Source: Austropuccinia psidii
Lineage: Eukaryota; Basidiomycota; Pucciniomycetes; Pucciniales; Sphaerophragmiaceae
DNA length: 64,000 nucleotides
Assembly (NCBI GenBank): GCA_023105745.1
Contig: JALGQZ010000001.1
Location: 54,444,937 to 54,508,936, forward strand
Direction of reading: 5' to 3'
Position 1 is the stretch's first letter; the number at the start of each line of letters is the position of its first letter. Positions 1-11,919 of this stretch are shown in pieces. Below the pieces are notes generated by a model that made no database searches, was not told the origin of the DNA, and saw nothing but the letters and a program-made list of their open reading frames with translations. The position numbers were made by a program, and so were the translations under genes.

Positions 1-3000
1 ACAACCGAGCCATACTAGAAAGGTTTTATCTCTATTTGAAGCTTCAGATGTTGACCAAAACCTATATTAGAATGACAAATTACCTCATAAGAGAATATTT
101 CCATTTACCTATTGAAATTTTTTTAAAAATTATTAATATAAAGTAAAGGAGGTAAAAGCCGATAAGAAATAGTTTGAGGTGGTTCAAAAAAATGAAAAAA
201 CCTTTCTCATCAACAAAATTGAGTGGTTTCTTTGAAATTCTGATAATATTAGGATAAATAATTATAAACAGGACTTATATGATAAAAATGGAACTATTAT
301 CTATATGAGAATTTATAATATTAGTTTTTAATAGGAAGGTGATTGATTATAACTTATCCAAAGGCTAAAATATTTCTTGAACCCATAATTCCTGAAAACA
401 GTAATTTTACGTTTACTATAGTATTCAAAATAATTTTCTTAGAGGTTCTCAAATCCAATTTATGGCTTATTGAAATGCAACTTAGAGTTTGAGTCAACAG
501 TGGTACTCCTTTTAAACAAGAAGAATTGTTTCAAGCTGAAGAGTGCCTCCAAGCAAGCCAAAATCTTCAGAATACAACAGATTAATATATTGTAGTATGA
601 TAATCTTAATATTTTTTTTTTCAAAAAGAAGGAATTCTAAGATATTAAATTAATAATAAAATTTAATTTTAAGTCAATAAACTTAATTATCGGATCATAT
701 TCCTGAAATTTCTCTGTTATCAACTCTTATTTATATTTCTGAAGGTTTCACCTATAAATAGTTATTTGTGGGGAATTGATTAATCAATGGAAGTGTTTTT
801 ATAAAATAGTAAGTATTAGTATATTCTTATGAGTAATTTTTATTCATTTTATATTGGTAATAAGCAGAAAACTGAATTATTAATAATGAATATTGGAAAT
901 ATTACTATCTTCAAGTGATTATCTACATATAAATAAGTAATTTTGTTATGTTTATTTTTATAGAAAAATACATTTTATTATCTTTTATTTTTTATCTAAG
1001 TGGCTATAAACTAAAAAATAGGAAAATAATAATAATATAATTAAAATTCTTATTAATTCAACCATAAGCTTAATAGTGAAAGATTGTATATGGAGTGACT
1101 TAATTTCGTGTTATGATGAACTATGTACACTTCTTTCACAGAAAATTGGTGAGGGGAACACTTGCATTAGTATGTAATGGTCTTGATGGTAATAAGGTGT
1201 GGAGTGATGGGTAATAAAGTGGCCTTACAGTATTACTAAAGAAAATTCAGCCAAAAATGCGGCCATAATTTTTCTGTCCACTGTAAAATAAACAGGATAA
1301 ATATCTCATGGCTCAAGGAAGGAAGCTTACAAAAATGTGCTTGCCACACATTGAGCCTTTTTCTAAAAAATGTTTTAGCTAAAATGAGTAAACTAAAAGA
1401 TTAGGATGACAAATGATTTGATGCTTAGCTGTTTTTGCATCAGGCTTCAATTTAAGATGGGAAAAATGATGAATATCCTCCTAATACAGAAATAAAACGA
1501 AAGGACTCATCTTATCTGAATCTCTTGTGTGGATATTGGCTAGTAGGAACCCTGAAAGACACAATGAAATTATTTCAAAAGAATATTGGTGCTTTAATTA
1601 GTAAGAAATGAAACCAAAGATTGAACCAAAGCAGTAAAGAGAAACAAGATAATTCAGGAAAGTTACGCTTACTCAATGGAAATGAAGGTATTCCGCATGT
1701 ACATTAAGAGAAACTATGGATAACCCAAAAAAGACAAAAGAGTGCGTTTCTTTTTATGTAATTAATTATAATTATCTAAATTATTAGACTATCAAATTTT
1801 TCAAGCTGGAAAACCAATTTTCAGACAATTCTTAAGGTTGTGATCACCTGTTTTTTAGTTAAGCCAAGGAGATGGAAAAATTTATTACAGAGATATATTA
1901 TACAAACGATTCCAAATTATTTCCCCTCGCTATCCTTATGATAAGATGAAGTATTTTTTGATTCAGAAATGAAGTTTTTAAGAGCTCATATAGTCTATTA
2001 AAACATATACTGCAGAAATTTATGGCGCCAAAAACGAGCTAACTGAAGAGAAGTGGAGTTCAATGGAATTTATGAAGCCAATTTTAATTTTGATTGAAAA
2101 TTAATTCTATTTTCTTAGCTCTAATAAAAAAATAACCACCTAGTACTTCCATAATATCAATTGATACTGATGCAATTACGAAGTTATAGTTGTATCAGCC
2201 CACAAAAATAGTGAAATTTTGTTAATAAATTTGATTAAAGTTCCAAAAATAGTATTTTTTGAAGATGGAAAATGATTAATAATAAATTTTCAAAGATTTA
2301 AGCCAAAAACACCATGAGGAGATCTTCAAGAAGCTGGAAATACAAAACTATCACTCCAAGTCGATAATTGACTTTCTCTTTTCAGAGTTCTCAGTTTTCC
2401 AAGAAGAGTTATTGTGAACCTTCAAGAATTCAAACCTCTACGTGCTATACGGACTCCAATTACTTTCTTTAGAATTTTGTCTCATTTTCTTTTATACTTT
2501 TGTATCAATTTGAAATAGTTATATTAATTTCATCATAATATTAATCAAGTATTGTTTCTATGACTAACCAGTCATTTGTGTTATAGTATGCCTTCCAGCT
2601 ATGTCATTAATTTTGTTTTTATATTTTTTCTTGTTACTATAATAAATATTTTCTGCTGAAAACAAAATTACTTCATGATATCTTCATTTAAAGAAGATCA
2701 ATTCTCTTTGAATTAATCTTCAGAGCTCTTAAAAAGTATATTATTTACAATTTGAATTACTTACATTTTAGCTTAAGAAAATATGAGAACTCTAAAATGG
2801 TCACTGCTGAGGTTGCATTCCAACAGTAATTATCCTTCAGTAGCCAGTGACTCATCTATTACCTAATATAATAGTATTCCACTTCTTTTAGATCTATTAA
2901 ATTCCTAGTATTTATACCGAAAGCTACAAGAGAAGAGTGATATAGGATATTTAACCCTAGTCTGTGTTTAATCTGGCCTGACTTTCACAGTGATCCAGGC

Positions 3001-5953
3001 AATATGAAAATCCTAAAGCATCTCAATCAAACTTTAATGGAGTATACCCAGCCTTATGCATACTCTCAGGAAGATGAAGTTCTGAATTAATGTCAGAAAC
3101 ATTATCTGATTTCTAAAGTAAAGCACATATTAGACTACTGAAAGATATCTCTTAGATGCCACAGTCACATTAGCTATGACAATTGTCTTTACGGATAATG
3201 ATTAGCAACAGGTACCCAACGGAAGCTTTCAAAGTCTAGAGAAGATTTATTTTCATAATTCAGTATACTAGAATTATATTAATATATTAAATTTGTGTTC
3301 TCAAATAGTTTCCGATTGAGATCAAAAGAAAAAGCTTCTTTTTTCTCTTACTATTGTGAATATTACCTGTTTGAAGGAATGGCTAAGAATCAAATAAAAC
3401 AATTGTATTTATTTTTCATTTCATCTTTTTTTGGGTCTTTTCATGGTCTCTATTTCTTTGCGTAGTTTTGTCTATTTCCTTGGTGGAAAGAAATAAATGA
3501 TGTTACTTTTCACTTTTCTAATAAAGCTTTATGATAACTTTCCTTGGGGGCTTAGAAAGACTTATATTGAGTCACAGCTTCACATAAATGAGCAAACTCC
3601 ATAGGAATACTGCCTTAATCAGGTAAATAACTCCTCATGTGAGATTTAATGGCTTCTTATTGAAAACTGATCATGTACCTGGAAATCAGCCTTGGTGTGT
3701 AAAGTGAGTTTAGCTTGTTCAAAGTCACACATTTATGCATGTGCGATAGGAAAAGAGAATGGACAGAAATACCAAATTAATCGAAATGTGAGCTTAAAAA
3801 TTGAGTTAAAATAGCCAGTTTGAAGGGGCTCTTGGATGGTTTCCAAAAAATTAGCCAAAAAGCGTTTCGATCAATTTTTCACTCATGGTTTTTTCTCTCT
3901 GAGATATTAAAGAGCACAATAATATGAACTGTGTGGTTTTTTTTTGAAATAAGCCAAGTGAAGTTTGACAAATTTTCGAAAGCTTTCTAGAAATTGTAAA
4001 AATATTATTTGTACTAAAACAAGAGTTCTTCAAAATGAGACAATAATACTTCACCGCTTCTCATTTTCATCTTACACCTTACACAAATTGACCTTACAGA
4101 CAATAACGTAACTGATAAAAATAAAAAAAAGAATATCGTGATATTATATTTACAAAAGCATATTTAAAAGATCTCTGATGAATCAGATTCCACTAGTTAT
4201 TTTTGCTCAATATTTCTGAAATAAAATAACTCAAGATTTTTCAAAAACAATTATTTAGCGTTCTTATAACTTTCTTCTAATTACCAAATGAATTGTTATT
4301 TAACCTTAGACTTGAGCGAATTCTTTCCCTCTTATTTAATTTATTCAAAAAAAGTTGGAAACCATGTTTCATGCCATTTATGAGGGGGATTAATTTTTCT
4401 TTTTTCAAATAAATACATCAATAATGTTTAGAATTTTAAACTTAAAATCTATTTTAACATACTCATTTTGTATTTAGGATTTCAATTTCAAAAATCCGAT
4501 ATAAAATACAAAATATAAAGTTAATTTGATAAAAAGATGAAGTACTCACTTATTCAGAGACTCTCATTTTTTTCACATAAATAAGCTTATAAGTGGAAGG
4601 TATGTAATATTCCCTATAGATTTAGTCTCAAGTAATTTGAAGTGGAAAAAATCAAAGAAAAATATTTTTTACTGCAATACCTTTTCTTCAAGGGGAGAAT
4701 CTTCTAATAAAAGACTACAAATATAAAAAGGGATTTTACCCTTTGGAAATAATCATTTTTACCACAAAGTAACTTATTTTAGGTTAAAAAGTGTTTTTTG
4801 GCTGAAATTGCATATAATAAAAAATCAATATGAGCTAAAGTTACTTGAAGTATATAATATATTAACCCTCGTAACCTACAATTAGTCATAAGATAAGGAA
4901 AATAGAAGAAAGCTTAAATTTTGGTCAAAGTAAAAAGCTTAATTAAGAGAATGTTAAGCTGAAAATTGTTTTGAACTTTTTACAAAATATTTCACCCTCC
5001 TTTTGAGTTAATATTTCTCTCTCTATATATCACAAGCTGAAATTTGTACTCGAGATTTGGGGGTGTGTGCAGAGCTTACCACTTGTGTGGGAAGCATTCA
5101 AAGATATGTTAAGCTTAATAAAAATTTTTTCTATAGAGATTTATTTATAAATCTTAGTGTGTACCAATTTTATTTCAAAAATTGTAGCTTAAAATGATTT
5201 GGGTGATATAATTTGATTGAGGCATTGAGGTTCTATCAGCTTATGATTAAACTTCAAATAATTTTGGCTTGAGAGTTGAGTTTTACAATGAGAAACATAT
5301 TTTGTACTTACATATTTTGAATAATACAATAAAAATCGTTGGTAAAACTTGAAATAAGTAAGTTATGAAATACTTTTTCTGTTGTATTTCCAAAATTTTT
5401 AATATCTTTTAAGGTTTATATCCAATCCCTTAAGTTTTATTCTATATTATTTCAAGGGATGAGGTATACCTTATTAATGAAAGGTTCCAAATAACATATT
5501 TTCTTTATTTGAATGTATATAAATGTTTTTCATTTATATTCACTTGTTAACAAAGTAACATCATCATTGGAGCTTAACCAAAGTGGGCCTGTATCTGGAT
5601 AGTTCTCTTTCATTAATTGATTTCCCCCTTCAATGAGTTTTCTCTTGAATATAACTAGCTATATGTTATTGATAGGAAATTTATGGAAATAAAGTCTAAT
5701 TTTTTGAAATAATTCTATTTTTTAAGTCCAATTAGATAATTAAAACATGATTTTTCAATTAAGACCCCTATATTAAAGTTTGATTGGAGACCTTGAAAAA
5801 ACATTTTTAAGATAATACATAAATATATACTATTTTTATATAAATATACTATCAATGTCCCAAATTTTGATGATAATAAGGATTAAAGAGTTGTTTCAAA
5901 GCAATAATTTACAAGTATTATTTTTATTATTTAAATTGAAAATAAATAGAATG
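1..5953. other. AT-rich flank without recognisable genes
   Basis: About 6 kb of AT-rich sequence lies upstream of element B. The longest open frame is 67 codons, and I found no retrotransposon motif, LTR terminus shared with the other families, tRNA or tandem array. The sequence is rich in short A/T runs with very few CG dinucleotides. It may hold older repeats too decayed to recognise by eye. It is the left side of the DNA into which element B inserted. Confidence 0.6.
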
Positions 5954-5958
5954 GTATA

Positions 5959-7739
5959 TGTGAGCCTTAGAGGTATTTTCATATACCCAAAAGACCACAA
6001 ATAATAAAAAAAGATACAATTATAAATAAAATAAATTTATTTATATTATGAAAACAAAAACTAAAATATAAATATAAATTTATACACAAAAATAAAAAAC
6101 TTAATTATATTTTAAAGATAAAATTACATTGAAATTTAGAATTGTGAAAACACATTTTTACTTGAAAAAATTAAGGAAAAATGAATTTTTAACAAAATTA
6201 CTGAAATTAAAATATTTTTGGAAGAAAATTAGATAAAATTTATTATAACTTTTTATCCAATAAAGAGAAATAAGAAAACTGGTTCACCAGTGGATTCCTC
6301 ATAAAAAATAAGGTGGGGTCACCTCCGGGTGAAATTTCTGTGACTCAATTCTGAATGAGCTTACATTAAATTTTTAGTATTTTCTGTATAAAAATTGAAA
6401 ATCCTCAAAAACTTAATTCAATTCACACCACATGTGGTGTTAAACATCAATTTTTGTGTTAAAATTGAGGTGTCGTGTGTGGTTTAGAAGTTATGAGGAA
6501 TTGAAGTATTTTAAATTAAAAGGTCAAAATGTGCACATGTATTATGTAAGTGAGCTGTAATTTACATATGAAGTATCAATCATTACAGTTGTTTAACTGT
6601 AAAACTCAATTTAATTGCATGTGTAAATTACAAGTATATTACATGATGAGGAATTAAAGAAAAAATAAATTGGAAAGATTAATTTTGGAGGGGAAAAAGG
6701 AATCTTGGCTTCAAGGGAGCCAGACCCCCAAATTTCTTGCTGAAAGGCATGAGATGTAAACATCCACGCAAAAGTTCATTGCTTCTGGCCTTGAATTGAG
6801 TCACAGGGTCTGTGACTCAATTGGTGATGAGGTTTTGATACCAACCAGAGCAATTTTAACTGTTGCCAAGTGGGTAAAGCTACCCCTAAAATAAAACAAT
6901 CATTGTAAAAACAGCTTTAAATGGCTTTTAAGTTCCTTGAACACATTATGGGGTGTTTTTAAGGCTTAAAACCAGGTATTACTATTGCCATGACTGATTT
7001 AAGGGTCTGAAATGGCTGAAAATAGGGGAAAATGGCTAAACCCAGGGTTCAATGATGCCATAATTGGCTTTTATGCTATCAGAATGTTTTCCACAACTGA
7101 AAAGAGTAAATTTACTTTTGTAGTAAGAAAATTGGTTGCTATAAAAAAATGTCTTCTTTGTCCCACTTTTCTCTTCATGTTAGAATATTTTCCTTTTAAA
7201 ATTAGTTTAAATACTGTTCAACCAATCAATAAAAGATTCCAAAAACCGTTTTCTTATTGTTTTAAAACTTTTAAAAACATGAAAAAATCATTATAATCAT
7301 TTTTACCCTTGAACCACCCCACAAGTGAATTAAAGCATCTTTCATCACTGTTAACTTTGTCACTTTGTTTCCAAATTCACTATGGTCTCTTTTGGGTGTG
7401 TTTTCTCTTCAATAAGATTTTTAAATATTTTTTCTTATATTAATTGCCTGCAGTTCTTTTCTCAATTAATTCCAATTGAAATTGCTCTTGAAGAAATTTC
7501 TTTTGTAGCCTTAAATGTCTCTTGTAGAGTATTTTTGGAAAACCTTTTATTGTCGGTAAAACAAAAAGTCTTTATAATATTATTATTTTATACTTATAAA
7601 GTTAAGAACAATAAATTTGGTGTGTTTTCTCTTAAAAATCTTATTTCATATTATTTTTAATCAATTTTTACCCTATAAAAATTATGAGAACAGGAAAAGT
7701 ACTTAATTTTTAATCAAAGTTTCATATCCACACCTTACA
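5959..7739 (+). repeat. 5' LTR of element B
   Basis: This 1781-bp LTR starts TGTGAGCC and ends CCTTACA. It matches 36960-40044 once the inserted foldback element there is removed. It contains a TATA box near 7140 and is followed directly by the primer-binding site. Open frames inside it, for example at 7012-7296, have no homology to element proteins and are chance ORFs of the U3/R region. Confidence 0.93.
7140..7147 (+). promoter_or_regulatory. TATA box of element B LTR
   Basis: TATAAAAA lies in the LTR and is conserved in the 3' LTR as TATAAAAG at 39447-39454. The next 20 bases, including ATGTCTTCTTTG, are also conserved. It lies about 600 bp before the LTR end, so R/U5 would be long. Assignment is by motif and conservation only. 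Confidence 0.55.
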
Positions 7740-7741
7740 TT

Positions 7742-7759
7742 TGGGGGCCCAGCCATGAT
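7742..7759 (+). promoter_or_regulatory. Primer-binding site of element B
   Basis: TGGGGGCCCAGCCATGAT begins two bases after the LTR end, the usual position for a site pairing with the CCA end of a tRNA. Element C has the related TGGGGGCCTGGCCGTGAT. I could not assign the primer tRNA. Confidence 0.6.
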
Positions 7760-8130
7760 AATTTACCTATGAAATATATTTTTTACTCTCTTCAAATCCT
7801 TTTTCCTTATATTAAAAAATTTAAAAAATACATAAAAATGCTTATAAATAAAAAAATCCATAAAAAATAAAACTTTCTCATTTCTCTTTTGATTTTTTTT
7901 ACTCAATTAATTGCTTTCTTCAATTATTTTAGTGTCTGAAAATGTGGTAAGAAAAGAAAATATTGAAACTGCATCAACCGTTACTAGCATTAATCCTGAA
8001 AGTACTGTCAATTCTGAGTGTAATAGTACTGTTATTATAACTCAGAATGATCAACCAGCACCAATTTCTTCAGAATTAACCAATTTGGAAATTAGTAATA
8101 CTCTCCAAAAAGCTAACAATTTGGCAAATA

Positions 8131-8193
8131 GTAAGTTTTTGACGTAAAATTACTATTTTGGGCCTCTTTAATAATTGTAATGCCTTAAAATAG
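8131..8193 (+). other. Candidate intron 1 in element B
   Basis: The donor GTAAGT and acceptor AAAATAG enclose 63 bp that contain an in-frame stop. Excision joins codons in phase 1 and keeps the frame open. Inferred from sequence only. Confidence 0.5.
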
Positions 8194-8283
8194 ATCAGGA
8201 GCTAGCCTTAACCCCTCAAGCAGCTCTCAAAAAGGTTATAGATGTGATTATGGCAGAAGCCAATGAGTTACAGATGGACAAGG

Positions 8284-8354
8284 GTAAGTAAATGGATCCC
8301 AAGCTGACAAATTATGCCATTATGAAGCTGATGATACTGTTTTAACTTTAAAAG
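8284..8354 (+). other. Candidate intron 2 in element B
   Basis: The donor GTAAGT follows AAGG, and the acceptor TTTAAAAG precedes GAGCTGAC. The 71-bp segment has in-frame stops, and its removal keeps the frame across phase 1. Inferred from sequence only. Confidence 0.5.
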
Positions 8355-8861
8355 GAGCTGACAGCACCACAAGAAGCTTCAGTAGAAATTTACAAAGCAA
8401 GCCAGAAGGCATACAACAATTAATTGCAGCACAAAGAGTACCAGATCCTTCCAGATCTGTGGAAAAACTGCATGAATTCTTACCTGACTGTGAGAAAATT
8501 CCTGGGCCAATCCAACACTTGCAAGTCACTCAATTGATGGAAAAGAAAAACCTGATGCTTTTAACAGCAGAATGCAGGAGAAACAACCCTCCAACACCCA
8601 AGCAAGTGCCAAGAACAGCCCTAGTAGCCAGCAGCAGCAATCCCAATGTGAAAAAGCAGCCACAAGCTCAGAACAAGGGCAAAGGCAAAGCACCAGCTAC
8701 AAAACCTTACAGCCAGGGCTACAGAATCCCAAAGATTTAGCAGAATGCCATGGAAAATATATTTCAGATGGCCAGAACAAGGAGGAAGCCAGACTAAAAT
8801 ATCAGAAATTATTTCTGATGTTCTGGATCACATTCCAAACTTGTAAATAGCTATAAATGAG

Positions 8862-9766
8862 GTGAATAGTCATATTTCTGATAGAAATTCATCAATTTGT
8901 AACAATCTTAAAACAAATAACTTAAGTCTGAGTCAAATAAATGAGACACTTATGTGTTTGAAAATTTTTTCAAGAACAATTAAAACTCCTAATAATGAAA
9001 ATTCATTTGGCAATAAATTAAATGAAAAATCTGGAATTATTAAAGAATTAGCAGACAAACATTTTAAATTCAATATTGATGACATAATTGAAACAAGCCA
9101 TATATATTACCAAAGGAGATAATAAGAAAGTCCTTGATGATATTGAAAATGAATTTACTGAAGTAAAGACATATACAATTGCCTTGAAAAAGTGGTTTGA
9201 CACCTCACAACAAGAAGTATAAAGATTAAACATGAAGTTGAATAAATTCATTTCTGATAATAGTAGAAAGACAGAATTATGGCAAGAATTGACACATCAG
9301 GAAGATATGTATAAAATTGAAGTAATAAATTTAATACAGAGCTTCCAAAATGATTTTAAAAATTCTCAAAGGTGTAGCAACAGTAAAATGAATGATATTG
9401 AACAATTACTGCACACCCTACCAAGAATGTCTACACCCATGAATAAGAATGAGGGTACAAGAATTCCCAACCAAAAAGGATCTGATGCAGAAAATTCACA
9501 ATTTGAAAATGAATTTTCCGCCTCTTTACATAACCTGAACCCATCAATGGGGCAAGCACTGCTTAAAGAAGTACCAAAGATCAAGGAATGGCCTCACTTC
9601 AGTGGTGAAGGAGAATATGACCATATGGAATTAATCAGGGGTATTGACATGATTAAGGAAGATTTTGAATTACCAGACAGATTTAACACCTTGTTTACCA
9701 GATCAGCCCACAGATGATATATCAAATTAGGACAAGCACATGGACCCCAAAGTTAGACTTGGCGGA
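8862..9766 (+). pseudogene. Element B gag, coiled-coil and capsid N-terminal part (interrupted by E1)
   Basis: Frames at 8862-9122 and 9232-9717 encode an Asn/Lys/Ile-rich, probably coiled-coil segment. It is followed by the capsid-like block with KEWPHFSGEGEYDHME, matching KEWLTFTGEGEYDHM in element C. The frame changes near 9120 and stops appear around 9716 and 9750, so it cannot make one protein. The reading is cut at 9766 by E1. The continuation, beginning KTQIINKWANDA, resumes at 19403 on the other side, where C has KQEIITKWANDA. The role would be virus-like particle assembly in the cytoplasm. Confidence 0.8.
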
Positions 9767-11294
9767 TGTCACAGGGGCTCTTGGACAGAAAAACAAGAGT
9801 GGCCTGGCACTCAGAAATTAGGGAACTCACTTGGAAGACTCCAAAAGAATAAAGAAAATGAAAATAAAGAATTTAATTTCTCTATGAAGAATGCAAGTAC
9901 AAAGATGAAATGCAATAAGAGAAATGGGAAGCCAATTGGCCAAAGAGTCAACCAAGTAGGTCCTTAATCACTGTTTCAACCTTCCAAAATGAACAATAGA
10001 ATTAGTAAGGATATGACCACCAAATATCCATTGACAAGTGAATAAAGAAAAGAGAAAGGGTGCTAAATGACTGACTTGATAATATCAGTATTCACTTAAC
10101 AAAAATGGTGGGATAAATAAAGATAAAATAAAATCAAAATATATCAATTAACTGGGGGAAAACCCCCCAGGGTCAAAGGAGGCTGGTATATGTGAAAGGT
10201 TGAGAGCTTGACTCCCTCAGGCTGACAGCTGGTCTAAATTTAATCCTTGAACCTGTATTGACAGCTTGATGAAGTGTATACCTTGCCAGATTGGGAAATG
10301 AACTGGGTTGAATGATCCTCCCATGGTGTATGAATGAAAAATACAGGTCTTGATGAATTAAGACTTTACTGAATGAATTGGGTTGGAAAGGTGGATTGGT
10401 AGAGCGTTGAACCTTGACACATTGTTTTGAAACTTCCTCTTGAATATCCCTTGAGAATGAACAGCCAGTATTCTCTTGGAGGAATACTGTGAGTGAGAAT
10501 AACAATTGATTGCTTGATGGCGTCATTGGTATTTGAGATTATGAAACTTGCCCTTGAGCCTTGATGAATCCTATAGAAGGTGTGCCTTGATGATCTGTTG
10601 AAAAGTTGAAATAACCATTTGAAATTTTGGCCATTGGATTGCTTTTGAAAAAAGACGCATAATGGTGTATAACACCATATATGGCACTTTTGGTTATTGA
10701 AGGTTGAAATGGGCCAAAGGTCTTTTGAGGTGATGTCAGGAGGATTTGAATGAAATTTGGGTTTTGGAAGGCTTCAGAGGTGAGAAAGTGTCTTTTGAGT
10801 GATTTGGCCATTTTTGGGTTTTTGGCTAAATACAGCTAATACAGCTTTAAAACTGTATTTGCGCAAAGTGCGCAAAAATTCCCAAAATGCACCAATCTGG
10901 CAGTTAAGCCCCAAAAGGCCTGATATGGCCTTTTGGGCATATTTCACATAATACATGAGAAATATGGCCTAAATGGCTTAATACAGCCAAATGCGCAAAT
11001 GTGCACAAACCGTATTTAAAGCTTAAAAAGCCAAATACAGGCTTTTGGGCTGTATTTTCCCTTTTGTATAGAAAATACCCAAGATGCCCAAAAGAAAGGA
11101 TACAGCCTGGAATGGCTTGATGATGGTGAAGGGGCCAGGTTGGCCCCAGATGATAAAATGACCATTAAGGCCATAAAACATGACAATGGCCAATTTGGCC
11201 AATGATTATGGATATGGCCAAATTGCCATATATTGGATATGGAATGAATATGCCATATTGAGGTCCAACAGGGTGGATTTCCATGGTTTTGACA
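9767..11294 (-). repeat. 3' LTR of E1
   Basis: This 1528-bp LTR (TGTCA...TGACA) pairs with 17913-19397. It is rich in GGCC-containing short palindromes in the U3 half (about 10540-11290). The shorter 5' LTR lacks roughly 40 bp near 10900. ORFs such as 10173-10526 have counterparts in the other LTR copy and are not recognisable proteins. Confidence 0.93.
10140..10192 (-). promoter_or_regulatory. E1 LTR core promoter, hairpin and self-priming sequence
   Basis: On the coding (minus) strand the order is a TATA-like element (near 10187-10192), then a GC hairpin (10152-10170), then AGTTAATTGATATA (10153-10140). The hairpin has a 7-bp stem CTGGGGG/CCCCCAG when read on the + strand. The 14-mer is exactly complementary to the 14 bases next to the 5' LTR at 17898-17911. 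The complementarity starts at the A about 36 nt after the TATA-like element, which suggests that A is the RNA 5' end. Confidence 0.65.
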
Positions 11295-11310
11295 GTACCC
11301 CCACCTTGAA
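11295..11310 (-). promoter_or_regulatory. Polypurine tract of E1
   Basis: Read on the coding strand, AAGGTGGGGGTAC directly precedes the 3' LTR start TGTCA. This is the expected plus-strand primer position. E2 has AAGGTAGGGGTAC at the same place. Confidence 0.7.
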
Positions 11311-11919
11311 ATGGTGAGCTCCTGAGCACCAATACAAGGTGAAGCCTGTTGAGGCTATTGGAAAGGGTTTTGAGAGAGGGATAATGAGAAGTTTTTTTCA
11401 GAAAAATGAATTTGATACTGATATTCAAATATTGGCATATGACATGGGACTTGCTTGATCTTCCTTTGACATGGGCTTCAAGATTTGATGATGAATGAAA
11501 AGAATGATAATCTTGACGTGAAATTTGACATGATAAGAGAAAATTTAAGATGAAAATTAAAATAAAAGAATAAAAATGAAAATAAGAAAAGAAAAAATGA
11601 AAGAAAAATGAATCTTGAGGAGGTTCCAATATTCACATCAGGGATGACTTGGAATTGGAAAGACTTGGAAAGTGAAATGAAAAAATGAATGGTCCATTTG
11701 CCCAAGTCAAAATGGCAATAATTTTGGAATTGATGTTGTAGGCCAAGCCAATATCTGTGTCCAAAACATTGCAGGGTGCTCACAGAGTGGCCAAGGTGAT
11801 TCTTACAACAAAAAGGGTAGAATACCTCTAAAGGTGCATACCAGGAGTGGGACTCACTTTCGGTGATTCCTCTCCCCACCAAGCACCATAAAAAATCAAG
11901 CTCTTGAAGATTTGGGTCC
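11311..11919 (-). other. E1 3' untranslated region
   Basis: The segment lies between the chromodomain end and the purine tract. Open frames here (11165-11629 and the distal part of 11478-12110) show no element domain. The segment recurs in E2 with a partial internal duplication, so it belongs to the element and is probably non-coding. Confidence 0.6.

Larger units (their letters stand above)
7922..8738 (+). pseudogene. Element B first ORF, spliced basic protein upstream of gag
   Basis: An open frame begins after a pyrimidine-rich stretch ending ttttag (7927-7932), which looks like a 3' splice site. There is no upstream ATG in frame, so a start exon probably lies further 5'. Two candidate introns follow: 8131-8193 (GTAAGT...TAG) and 8284-8354 (GTAAGT...AAG). 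Removing both keeps a single open frame that runs to a TAG at 8738-8740. The product is hydrophilic, with a Gln/Lys-rich stretch and a short motif, PYSQGYRIPKI, just before the stop. Element C has the counterpart PYSPSYRIPKI, so this is a conserved part of the family. Its function is unknown; it may be an N-terminal gag extension or a separate protein. The stop at 8738 interrupts homology that continues in C, so this copy is broken. Confidence 0.55.

Noticed and set aside
7012..7296. ORF of 94 codons in the element B 5' LTR, partly echoed in the 3' LTR (39318-39588)
   Set aside because: Similarity follows from LTR identity, the frame is not kept between the copies, and it overlaps the TATA region.
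10173..10526. 117-codon ORF in the E1 LTR, repeated at 18319-18672, and ORFs in the E2 LTRs (22733-23113, 34470-34880)
   Set aside because: Although open in both LTR copies, these frames have no domain, lie in promoter/U3 sequence and are explained by LTR duplication.
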